A DNA stretch of 64,000 nucleotides from Pocillopora verrucosa. Taxonomy: Eukaryota; Cnidaria; Anthozoa; Scleractinia; Pocilloporidae. The stretch's first letter is position 1. Every line of letters begins with the position of its first letter. Shown in pieces: positions 1-10,386 of this stretch. Below the pieces are notes generated by a model that was not told the DNA's origin, made no database searches, and saw nothing but the letters and a program-made list of their open reading frames with translations. The DNA lies in contig NC_089319.1 of the NCBI RefSeq assembly GCF_036669915.1, positions 7,507,846-7,571,845 of the forward strand, given 5' to 3'. The translations under genes were made by a program, and so were the position numbers.

Positions 1-254
1 CTATACTGATGTAAAAGAAGATGGTAAATTTTTTAATTTAATTTAAGCCTGATGATACAATTATTAAATAAAATATGATGTTGTTCAGTTAATGTCACAG
101 GCATACTTGGAGAAAAAGAACTCTAAGTGCTTCTACTAGGAGTCCAGCCTTACCTACGTGTCAATATGTGAACAAGAAATCATATTGTAGTAGCATGCAG
201 GATGTTTGTCACTATGAGCCTAGTTAAACAGCCAAGCCTGCCACACAAGTCTTC

Positions 255-319
255 TATAGCTCAGCAGTAGGAGATCTGAAGTACTAACCACAAGGTAAAA
301 AGTTTGAGTCCTATAGGGA
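255..319 (+). repeat. tRNA-like (SINE-type) short element
   Basis: TAGCTCAGCAGTAGGAG resembles a tRNA A box and GTTTGAGTCC a B box, about 45 bases apart. The fold is not a functional tRNA. A degenerate tRNA-derived SINE head is the likeliest reading. The same piece occurs in the paralogous FDXR intron at 6686-6751. Confidence 0.45.
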
Positions 320-511
320 GCATTTGGAGTTTTTTTTTTTCGAGCATGCCTGAGTCATTCGCTCAATGACAACACTGATCTTTCACCCAGTAGCAGAATT
401 TACCTCTCCTTTTTCATTGACTGCGTTACATTGAAAACTCTTTTGCAACATGGCAAATCTTAAAAAAATTAGCAAAATGTGCATTTGATTTTGCTGCTAT
501 GTTACACTCAC

Positions 512-601
512 CTGCAGAGGTCCCCTTCTTCCCACTATGTAAACTGTGTTTACTTGACTCTTCTTCAACAGTTCCAAGGCATGATCACAAATGTCTGTTT
601 T
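512..601 (-). pseudogene. Extra copy of FDXR exon 7
   Basis: Ninety bases identical to FDXR exon 7 (6942-7031), with the same AG acceptor and GT donor. It encodes 30 residues, beginning [12 protein letters not shown] and ending VGRRGPLQ. It stands outside the complete FDXR gene and the exon 6 next to it is truncated, so it cannot make an FDXR product from what is visible. It could be an exon of a second, broken copy continuing left of the window. Confidence 0.8.
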
Positions 602-798
602 CTAACAAAGGTGTAAGATAGGAAGAAATACCAAAATTTTAAAAGTCACTAGGCTAAGCCTATTTTCTTTTTTCAAAGAATTTCTCTGTATGATGGTATG
701 CGCTGGTTAATAATTGTCTGTATCAGAGCTTTTTAACCGGCTTTAGTTGGTCGACTTAAAATTACATTTTGAGATGTATGATGATAAGAGACCTTATT

Positions 799-1319
799 AT
801 ATAGTCAACAAAATATCGTGTTTCTGATTGGTCAATGATGAATGCATAAATAGATTATAGAGTGCAATAGAGGTTATAGAGTGCAATACGGAGAAGTTGC
901 CATGGAAACACAGGGGAAGCGCCAAATTTGAACACCAACTTATAAAAAAATGGCTGACAGAGTTCGGCTTGTAATATTTTCTGAGAAACTTTCAAGAACT
1001 TCACGCTTGATTTACCTATCACAACATTACATTTTTTGATTGGTTCAAATAAAACATGTGAGCATTTTGGAACCCATTGAAGTGTTTTTTGTAGTACGTA
1101 AGGCGTGCAGAGTAGCGCGATGGAGTAATTTTGTCGAGAATATAATAAATAAAAAATCATATGAACCTGCTCGTGCATTTCGTGATTTATGGTCACTCGT
1201 GATGTTTTGAAAGTTCTCAAATTGCACTCGCCTACGGCTCATGCAATTTTGAGAACTTTCAAAACATCACTCGTGCCCATAAATCACAAAATGCACTCGC
1301 GTTCATACGATTTCCTATA
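799..1319. mobile_element. 521-bp non-autonomous hairpin element
   Basis: The paralogous sequence near 7230 lacks this block, so it is an insertion. Both ends carry CTTATT (793-798 and 1320-1325), which is present once in the empty copy and fits a 6-bp target duplication. The right part (1154-1314) is a long imperfect hairpin. Its arms, about 1174-1226 and 1242-1295, are nearly perfect complements around a 15-base loop, and weaker pairing extends outward. No transposase-like reading frame is present. Confidence 0.75.
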
Positions 1320-1628
1320 CTTATTTGGATGCTTTGATTTGATTTTCAACACACATGACAAACTGTTGGAGGTTCAGGAACCACCTTGGTTTTCTTTTTG
1401 AAAAGTTTAACACCTGAGAAAGTGCATAGCACATCAGCCCTTCCAAAATTTTACTTAAACATTGTTCAATGAAAATAATAAAAATACATGTTTAAAATTA
1501 CTCTTGCGTATGACAATGAATCAGAGCCCATTATTCTTTTTGTTTGGAAGTAGCAGAGATGTGAAAAGCTGACAGAATGCTTGTTATTAATTACCTCTAA
1601 AAGTTCTATTGGACTGAGTAGAATCCTT

Positions 1629-2585
1629 AATCCTTTTTATACAAAAATATGCAATTAGATCTATCTATAAAATTAAAAGAAATTCTATTTAATGCTGGCA
1701 ATCAATTCAGATTCAGATATCAACAGCTGGTGAGTCATGCAATTATCAGCAATGTCCTGAAATTTAATGTTTTCAACTAGTAATAGGTATCTGAATTCTG
1801 AGCAAAAATCAGTCGAGTCTTTTTGCAATACTTTGAGTATCCATTGCTAAGGGAGGTTTCCTGAAAAAAGAAAATAACTCGCAATAATTTTGGCTCTATT
1901 AGAAACCCTGAAATCATCTCGAGCTTTAAAAACTGATCATTGAAAAAAGTTTCTGACCCCGCCGACAATTATTCGTCCTTTCTGCCCCAAAAGTTCACGT
2001 TCATTGTTGCTAACTTAAACATTTCAGCTCTTCGAGAATGTTTTGGCCCTCACACAGCTTGTACGGCGATGATGGAGCCGTAACACAACATGTGTAACGA
2101 AATCTCAAGTTTTGACTTTCAATCTGACAGTCCACTTTTTTATGAGCCGCAGGAAAGCACTTTGCCTCATAGTTTGCCTGGCAAGCTATCTGGGGGCCTG
2201 GGCAGAGAAGGGGGAAGGGCGGGGTGGGAGTCCATATCTACATAGCCTTTGCTTCTTACAAGATAAATGGGATGACAATACAACCATTATTTGTTTCTGC
2301 ACTTACGTGCACTGTTTAGATATGGGAACACTAGATATCTAACACACGGCACGGCCTCAGCACGTAACAGGGAAAATTCGGAAAGAATTCGAAGGGACCG
2401 AAAAATGAAAACAGGCAGCCACGCCTCCACTAGCCTCTACTTCCTCAAACATTCCATATGGTATAGGAGAAGTGATGTGATCAGTTTTAAAAGCAGAGAT
2501 TTGAAACCTGTATTCTTGTATTCAAATTATTTGAAGCTTCCGCAAGCAAGTTTGATTAACATTTTTTTCTAATATTTGACGTTTC
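1629..2585. other. Intergenic, nothing recognised
   Basis: AT-rich sequence between the FDXR fragment and the FDXR 3' end. Only short open frames are present, with no recognisable domain or splice pattern. Confidence 0.5.
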
Positions 2586-2591
2586 TTTATT
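2586..2591 (-). terminator. Candidate polyadenylation signal of FDXR
   Basis: AATAAA on the minus strand, about 140 bases after the FDXR stop codon. Position and hexamer fit a poly(A) signal; no transcript evidence is available. Confidence 0.45.
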
Positions 2592-2729
2592 CATTTTTCA
2601 AGACCATCGCCCCATTAGGATCCTCGCTTGAACACTTCAACGATGCCTGAGCCCTTTGATTCTCTCAATTAACCTGTAAGTTCTCCCCATAATTTCAACG
2701 CAGTATCCCGAAAACAAGTTCAGCCATTG

Positions 2730-5700
2730 CTAGCTTCCCTTATTTTCAAGTTCATAAGCAATGTTCAACATTTCGTGCACATGAACGATCTTTTCGCGAG
2801 GTTTTCCGCGTTCATTTCCCCTCTTTTGTTCAACTTGATCGATTTTGCGCCATTGATCAAAGAACACAGGTCTGACCCCTGGAAAACGAGAAAAAAAAAA
2901 CAGATAGAAACTTTGAATAAATGAACAGGATATATACGCATATATTTCAATCCATGTACCGAAAGGTCAAGAGAGAGATAATCTTAACCCTTTACACCCA
3001 AACATCAGCATACATATCCCTCATACTGTTTTTTATAAATTTCCTATGACACTAACGATGAGAATTTACACAAATATCGAGAGCTTTTCAAATCTGAGAT
3101 CATTTCCTTAATTCTCATGAGCCTAATGTTTGATTCAGCGGTGATATCTTGGTGAGAAATTAGATAGCAGTCGCCCTAAAGGGTTTAAGGCATTGTCATA
3201 TGTCAGTGTCTCTGGTAGTGGACACTGAGGCTCTAGGGATAATTTCTACGACCTTCCCGAAAAATGTATCGTTCCAAAGGATTGGTCTGTAAACGGGGTT
3301 TGTGTGAAACAGGCCTCAATAACAACGCAGAAAGAAAAACGGAGGGAGGTCTTGGACAGGTTGTGTAACCCAGCTCAAATCTCCCCTTTGCATCGCTCTA
3401 CGCTATTTTTGCAAACCGTCTAACACTGAAAACCCTTGTACGGGCTACTCTACAAATGCACTGGTCACTCATCTTCCGCACTTACCTCTTGAGTTTAGTA
3501 AGCTTTTTATCGCCTCGTATCCCTTAACTGGATCGACCTTTGTCTTTAAGTTACCTTCAATTCAAGGGAGACAGATAAAAGAAAACTCTGGTTGGAACAC
3601 AACTTTTTCCTCTCCCTACCAGTCATTCATTCCCTGATGAGTAGGTCTTGAGGAAAACTCACCGGATTTTAGATCCTGTACAACAAGCTCTCCTGTTTGG
3701 AAGGCATCGTTCATTGTGGTTGCAATGACACCTACAGGTCCATTTCTCACCCAGCCACTGCAGTACAGACCTAACGTGACAAAACAATCACAAACAGGCA
3801 AACGATGCGGGGTTATCCATTCGAAAAAAACTTTGCCTGAAAGTTTCCCGATCGTCATTGCAATCCGTGCTACACACAGTCATCCTTACCCCTCCCTGCG
3901 AGTCTGTGGTTTTTTGCACTGCTTAAGTGTCTGTTCACTTTATCAAACGTTTAGTCAAACATTTTACTCGATTTAATGGCGATTGTCTGACACGCTTAAA
4001 AAAATGTTCGAAAGATGGTAGCGTTTGGCCAAATGATCCAACATGTTCGTGTTCTCTTTATAGAAGTTGATAAAAAAGGTTCGGTAATGGAAACGCGAGA
4101 AAAAAAACCCCACAAAGGCACGCTATTGAAAGTGTAAGCCCACCCAAATCGGTCTTAGGAACTTGGAATTTTGTCAAAGCATTACCTGGAATTAAAGCCA
4201 CATCTTTGTCGGACGTTCCAGTATTGTCTTCGGAGGAAAAAAGTAATAATTAATGAACGAGTGAAAGAGTTTGTTTTAATACAAAAAAATTAACTTGAGG
4301 CGATCTCCTTGTAGCGCACCGTGCATCCTGTTGCACAGATCACCCAACATCACCACCAAGAAATCTTCGTTGGAGATGCGAAAGTCGGTGCTTCACAGAC
4401 AATAAGCAACAATTTGGATTTCAGCACTCTTGCGTGCCGACGGCTCAGTAAAAAAATTCACGCAAATCGGGTCGCTTAACATGTTACGTCATGGGCGCTG
4501 CTCTTTCACTACAAACAAAATCTCACACTGACCAGAACATAAAAGAGCACGACAACAACGACGAAAACATCTCATACTAAACAGTCAAATCTACATTATA
4601 AAAATTCAATTGATGAGAAATTTTCGATGGAGTACCGAAAGTTATTCTTGATTGGTTTTGCTTCATTTTGTTGTGTGTTTGTGCCAAAAACTTGCGCCAC
4701 TTTCTCAACCACTCAGATTCAATTAAAACTAGCCACGACTTTGTCACTCGTGTTTTCCCACGCTTCAGGCAGTTTGCTTGGTTTTACTTGGCAGGAATTT
4801 TCTCTGGCTCTTTGAGACATTTTCCTTGATATGACTGGCTGTTGTGATTACTTTTGTTTTGGTTTTACGACACTTATTCTAAAAGTACTCTTATACTGAT
4901 AACAATAATGGCTTCAATTTTTGCACTTTTACTTACTTGCATCAACTACTCTTCCATTAATGTTGAGGATGACACCTTTCCTCCTGTCAAACGGAACCTC
5001 GTTATCAAGTGGGATGCTTTTGTATCCAATGCTACGAAAAACCTGAGAGAAAAAATACCGACAAATCAGTTAGCGAGCACTTAGCAAGCACTTACTTTGC
5101 GAGGAGAAGCCAAAAAAACAAGCCGAACGAGAAAGAAAAACACAAGGGAGTTAATTCATTTCACCGTAAAATTAGCAATAACTCGCCACTAACTGGAATA
5201 ATTACAATTGCAGTCTCTCTCAGGCAACGTCCGTCGCGCCAGTGAAAAAAAAACAGTGGAAAGAAAACTGATGATTGCGCGCCGCGCGGAACTCTGGAGG
5301 TGAGGCGCGCGAAAAGTAGGTGTATTTCATTCCCAGAGTTCCACACAGCGCGCTAACATCAATTTTCTTTAGTGAGTTTTTTTACTCACACGACACGACT
5401 TCGCAGAAAGGGAGAAACTTCTCGTAGTCTACGGATTTTACAATCTCTCACCAAGCCACACGGTAAATCCTCATAAACGCCAGTGCCACGGGCTTGAAAT
5501 GTTCCATCACCCTGCTGCATGCAAACAAACCATACTGTATTAATTCATGGAGCGCATTTCGAGTGAGTGTCGTAAACGCAAGAGTCCATCGGTAGAAAAG
5601 AAACTATCAAAAGAGACAAATGAGAACGGATAGTTAAAACTAGCAAACAACTTGACGCCAAGGAAACACGAGTGGCCTTGTAGAGATTGGTTTCGTCTTG

Positions 5701-8700
5701 AATCTGATTGGATGAGAGGATGGAGCGAATTTTCCGGACCAATCACATGCCAGCGAAGTAAGGCAAGTCCAAAGTAATCCCAGATTACTTTCGGATATTT
5801 ACCTCAACTAAGTTGTTGACTTCACATCTTACTCCTGATATTTTTCCTAACGCCGACAGAAACTCCACGGGAGTCCGCTGAAACTTAAGCCCCCAAGTTT
5901 TGTGCGTTGAATTTTGTGAGGTACCTCCATCTCTTTAAAAGAAAAAGAAAACAAAGATTGTCCAAATTAATGTATCAGTTAAAAGGAGGTATTTGGTAGA
6001 GTTCATTTAACTTACATTGCTGTTTTGCACATCAGTTCTGTCAGTCTTTTTCGAGGTCTTGGAATACCTATAAAGAACACGAATCAAACACAATTAAGCC
6101 TGAAAATTACGTGGAAAAATCTTTAAATAATACATAGATTCTTATAGCCGCTAGCCAATAAAACGCCAACGAAATGTTTCTTCAGACAGGTCACAAAGTA
6201 CATTGCCATAACAGCGTAAAAAGCTTCCAGATATTTCCTTAACCAGAAGCTTAAATTGAAAATACAACCTACTAGAGAGCTTTTCTTGTATTGTTCTGAA
6301 GTCTTCAGGATTAAGTGTAGCTTTACAACCTGGTAACTTAGTCATTTCACGTAATTCCTTGATAGTGAAAGAAACCTGGAGAGCAAAAAATTAAAAACAA
6401 TTAACAAATCAAGAAACCTATACCAACAGTATCTATACTGATGTAAAAGAAGATGGTAAATTTTTAAATTTAATTTAAGCCTGATGATACGATTATTAAA
6501 TAAAATATGATGTTGTTCAGTTAATGTCACAGGCATACTTGGAGAAAAAGAACTCTAAGTGCTTCTACTAGGAGTCCAGCCTTACCTACGTGTCAATATG
6601 TGAACAAGAAATCATATTGTAGCAGCATGCAGGATGTTTGTCACTATGAGCCTAGTTAAACAGCCAAGCCTGCCACACAAGTCTTCTATAGCTCAGCAGT
6701 AGGAGATCTGAAGTACCAATCACAAGGTAAAAAGTTTGAGTCCTATAGGGAGCATTTGGAGTTTTTTTTTCCGAGCATGCCTGAGTCATTCACTCAATAA
6801 CAACACTGATCTTTCACCCAGTAGCAGAATTTATCTCTCCTTTTTCATTGACTGCATTACATTGAAAACTCTTTCGCAACATTGTAAATCTTAAAAAATT
6901 AGCAAAATGTGCATTTGATTTTGCTGCTATGTTACACTCACCTGCAGAGGTCCCCTTCTTCCCACTATGTAAACTGTGTTTACTTGACTCTTCTTCAACA
7001 GTTCCAAGGCATGATCACAAATGTCTGTTTTCTAACAAAGGTGTAAGATGGGAAGAAATACCAAAATTTTAAAAGTCACTAGGCTAAGCCTATTTTCTTT
7101 TTTCAAAGAATTTCTCTGTATGATGGTATGTGCTGGTTAATAATTGTCTGTATCAGGGCTTTTTAACCTGCTTTAATTGGTCAAACTTCAACTTGAAATT
7201 ACATTTTGAGATGTATGATGATAAGAGACCTTATTTGGATGCTTTGATTTGATTTTCAACACACATGACAAACTGTTGGAGGTTCAGGAACCACCTTGGT
7301 TTCTTTTTTAAAAGTTTAACACCTGACAAACTGCATAGCACATCAGTCCTTCCAAAATTTTACTTAAACATTGCTCAATGGAAACAATAAAAATACACAT
7401 TTAAAATTACTCTTGCATATGACAATGAATCAAAGCCCATTATTCTTTATGTTTGGAAGTAGCAGAGATGAGAAAAACTGAAAGAATGCTTGTAATTAAT
7501 TACCTCTAAAAGTTCTATTGGACTGAGTAGAATCCTTGCAACATCAAGAGCAACATTACCCTGACCCAATATGACAGCAGTTTCTGAGCTCAGATCTGGT
7601 TCTAACTGTAAACAGTGGATTCAATTAGCAAAACAGAAAAATAGAGAGAGACCACAAAACAAACATACACTTATAATTTATAAGCAATAAAATGTGTTTG
7701 TCCCTCAGCTACCTCAGTTCAAACAAAAAAAACCATTTTTTTATTTTGGTTGATGGCCAAAGATACTTGGAATATTTGATCATGTCTCACTGATTAACCC
7801 TTTAACTCCAAGTGATAAACATGTAACTTCTCCTTATAGTATCCATACATTATTCAGCAAACAGGTAATGAGAATACTCAAACTCATCAGGTACAAGGTA
7901 TTACCTTGATTGAACACCAAATTCTTGTAACTAATTAACAAGGAAATGTGTAGCAGCTAGAGGGGAGAATTAACAATCAGATCTTGGGAGTTAAAGGGTT
8001 AACAAATACACTTTATTGTTACAATTCTGGAAAATAGAATGAGAAAAAAATTTACCAATGTTAAATTTGTATTATGCACTATGTTATCTCAGTCACTGGA
8101 AAATCATTATCATGTGGTATTCATGTACACAGTTTAAGATTTATACATTTGGAATTAAGTGTATTTTGGAGTAAGTTTAGCTTTTGTTTAATTAAATTTG
8201 ATCATATAAATAACTGCAGGGCAGGGTAGCATGAGGAAACAGCAATAAAATTACATACTTGAGAATTAGCTGGTAATCCATTATACCATTCCACAAATGC
8301 TCTTGCTGAATATACTCCAGGTAAATCCTATGAAGTTGTAAGTACATATGAGTATTCTGTACTACCATTATAATTGACTACTGAAAAAATCCTTCTCAGG
8401 ACTACACTCACCCAGACCATCAGACTAAACTATCACATGACTAATTATTCCCAAATTGTCACAGAATAGGTGGATTACTGACCGGGCAACCAAGCATTAG
8501 AAATATCCTGTTCAGATTAAGAAAAAATGACATTTTACCTCACCAGGAATTCCAAATGTTCGGTCATCTTCTGCTCCATAACACTGCAAACCAAGGGAAA
8601 TCATTTGACAAGAGACATTTGATCATACCATCTTAAGATTGCTTATCAGGATTGTTCTATCACTGAATGAATTCCTATCAACTGGATGGTGGATTCATTA

Positions 8701-10194
8701 GGATGATAATGTTGCTTAAGTATACACTAGTTCCCATTGATTTAAAATATAGAGATGAACACATAGATATGTTGAATATAAGGACATGCTGATGATGATC
8801 TCAAGCTGGGTCTTGAGATCATCTAATTCAGTCACTACTCCCAACAAAAGTGCTTCCCATGAATATCCTTGCCCAGACAGTCACACTGAATGATTGTCAA
8901 TTCACAATGCTAGGTACAAACCACATTTCTCGCAAAACACCTGTAGCCAATAGAGTTTTCAGAATGTTATACTTTATTTTAGATTTGAATATCTTTTTAA
9001 AATCTGTCTTAAATCGCCTAATGTACATAATAAAACTAAATTCTCTCTATCTTACCAAGATAACAGCATCATAAGCTTGGAGTAACTCTGTAAGTTTCAC
9101 ATCTTTTCCAACATTTACATTTCCAATAAAAGTACATCTGTCAGATGAGGCTGTAGTTGTGAACTGGTTTATGCAGTTCTGCATAACAAGAGTACTAAAT
9201 CATGTCACTGACATTTCACTTGATTTAAAACAGTTAAGTCTATAAACAGCTCAAGACAATTGACTCACATATCTGACAGAGTATATCCCAGTTTCTATGG
9301 TAAGAAGCAGCAAGGCATACTGTTAATCAACTAAATACAGTGCTTTCAATAAGACCCAGCACCTGCCAGAGCTCTGGCTGGTATTCTGTTGTGAAGTACT
9401 GGGTATACTTTGGAAGCTTTCGAGCAAACTCACAAAGTGAGACCTAAAACACCTTGAGTTCTTTCAGTTGACTTTTACCTTTCTAAGCAGGTTTTGATAA
9501 AAATGATTGATATTTTCTTATCATATATTCCTGTATACATTTCATAAATTTCCAGCAAAAAAAGATTTTGAGTTTCCAAGGACATACTAACTTAAATTTT
9601 GCTAATCAGTAACCATATGTCCTTTCAGAAGACTTTTTGGGTGAAACTCAGGGAACATGCTTGCATGTCAGCAAATGGAAAATTTGATTGGGGGAGTAGT
9701 GTAGTGATACTCCTACTTGCTTCATGTGTGCAAACACTAAAATAGCCTTGCCTTAGTTTCAGGATGATCAGGGGCAATTCCAAATCTTGCTAAGCCGAAT
9801 GGTACAGGAAGACGTTCATAAACATCAGTCACAGCATCTTCATGGGACTGCAAAAATTAACATACACCAGTCAGTTTCCGACTCCATAAGGAAAAAGGGG
9901 GAGGGGGGAACGTACCCCCCTCCCTCCACCCCACGCCCTTTTCCGAAGCCAGTCACTGAAAGGGAACAAGCAATAATAATTATTTAAAATGCCTACCTTC
10001 AAAATTTGCTGCGCTGTGTAAAATCCCGCAGGACCACTGCCTACAATACCTACATGCGGTCTGTGTTTTTGATGTTTACTAACAGACACCGAAAAACACC
10101 TGAGATGTGTAGTGAACAACCTCCGAACGCCAGATTGCACAGAGCTTGAGATAGCGTTGCAAAGACTTAATGATGGCTTCAGAGATGTCTTCAT
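2730..10194 (-). CDS. FDXR: NADPH:adrenodoxin oxidoreductase, mitochondrial (16 exons)
   Basis: FAD enzyme that passes electrons from NADPH to mitochondrial ferredoxin for Fe-S cluster and steroid chemistry. Exons, 5' to 3': 10194-9997, 9847-9752, 9178-9056, 8583-8539, 8327-8259, 7605-7504, 7031-6942, 6375-6273, 6067-6016, 5932-5803, 5514-5452, 5042-4937, 4227-4186, 3770-3663, 3554-3486, 2878-2730. All phases join and total 1,545 bases, giving 514 residues; human FDXR is ~491. The N-terminus is Arg/Ser-rich with few acids, like a mitochondrial presequence. FAD motif [13 protein letters not shown] lies near residues 49-61, followed by [17 protein letters not shown], the NADP-site [20 protein letters not shown], and [20 protein letters not shown] near the C-terminus. 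Intron 2 has a GC donor. The exon 11 acceptor is a CAGCAG tandem, so one Gln may be optional. Confidence 0.96.
2984..3187. repeat. TTAACCCTTT-ended ~200-bp MITE-like repeat
   Basis: Begins TTAACCCTTTAC and ends CCCTAAAGGGTTTA in inverted orientation. It is a diverged member of a short family with several copies in this window (7794, 11029, 12738, 29245, 60652, 62139). No coding capacity. It lies between the last two FDXR exons and the region around them. Confidence 0.6.
5278..5354. repeat. GC-rich hairpin repeat in an FDXR intron
   Basis: GCGCCGCGCGGAACTCTGG and CCAGAGTTCCACACAGCGCGC face each other around ~35 bases, forming a strong imperfect hairpin in an otherwise AT-rich intron. It is probably a miniature foldback element. 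Confidence 0.5.
6686..6751 (+). repeat. tRNA-like (SINE-type) short element, second copy
   Basis: Intronic counterpart of 255-319, with the same A-box-like and B-box-like segments. It was duplicated with the surrounding FDXR block. Confidence 0.45.
7794..8002. repeat. TTAACCCTTTAACTCC MITE-like repeat, best copy
   Basis: Begins TTAACCCTTTAACTCCAAG and ends with the near-exact reverse complement CTTGGGAGTTAAAGGGTTAA, so the ~20-bp terminal inverted repeats are plain. Total length is ~209 bp, non-coding, inside an FDXR intron. Confidence 0.75.
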
Positions 10195-10386
10195 AACCTT
10201 TTAGAGCTTTACCTCTTGTTCTCCCTTTTTTCTAAGAATGATCAGTGATCAGTCTTCAGATCACCGTAGATTGTGTGGTTTGCCATGGATTACTGAACTG
10301 AGTCCACGATAAACTTTGGATTTATAGACAAATATTCTGGTGGTGTAACAGTCATCTAGTGAACATCTATGTCATAGATTTTCAAC
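10195..10386. promoter_or_regulatory. Shared FDXR/GPN1 divergent promoter interval
   Basis: Only 192 bases separate the FDXR start codon (minus) from the GPN1 start codon (plus). Both 5' UTRs and any core promoters must fit here, which suggests one bidirectional promoter. No TATA box stands out. The GPN1 start lies in CAACATGGCGG, a YY1-like motif common at animal gene starts. Coregulation is an inference from spacing. Confidence 0.7.

Larger units (their letters stand above)
1..1628. repeat. Partial tandem duplicate of an FDXR exon/intron block
   Basis: This stretch is nearly identical to 6433-7531, inside the FDXR gene, and in the same orientation. The copy contains the last ~29 bases of FDXR exon 6, the intron, all of exon 7 and part of the next intron, then runs off the left edge of the window. 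The match stops abruptly inside exon 6 at about 1628. The copy lies downstream of the FDXR stop codon, so it is not part of the main gene model. A 521-bp insertion at 799-1319 is absent from the other copy. A recent partial duplication or a misassembled haplotype would both explain it. Confidence 0.9.

Noticed and set aside
255..319. Functional tRNA gene
   Set aside because: A and B boxes are approximate and no acceptor or anticodon stem pairing could be drawn; better read as a SINE.
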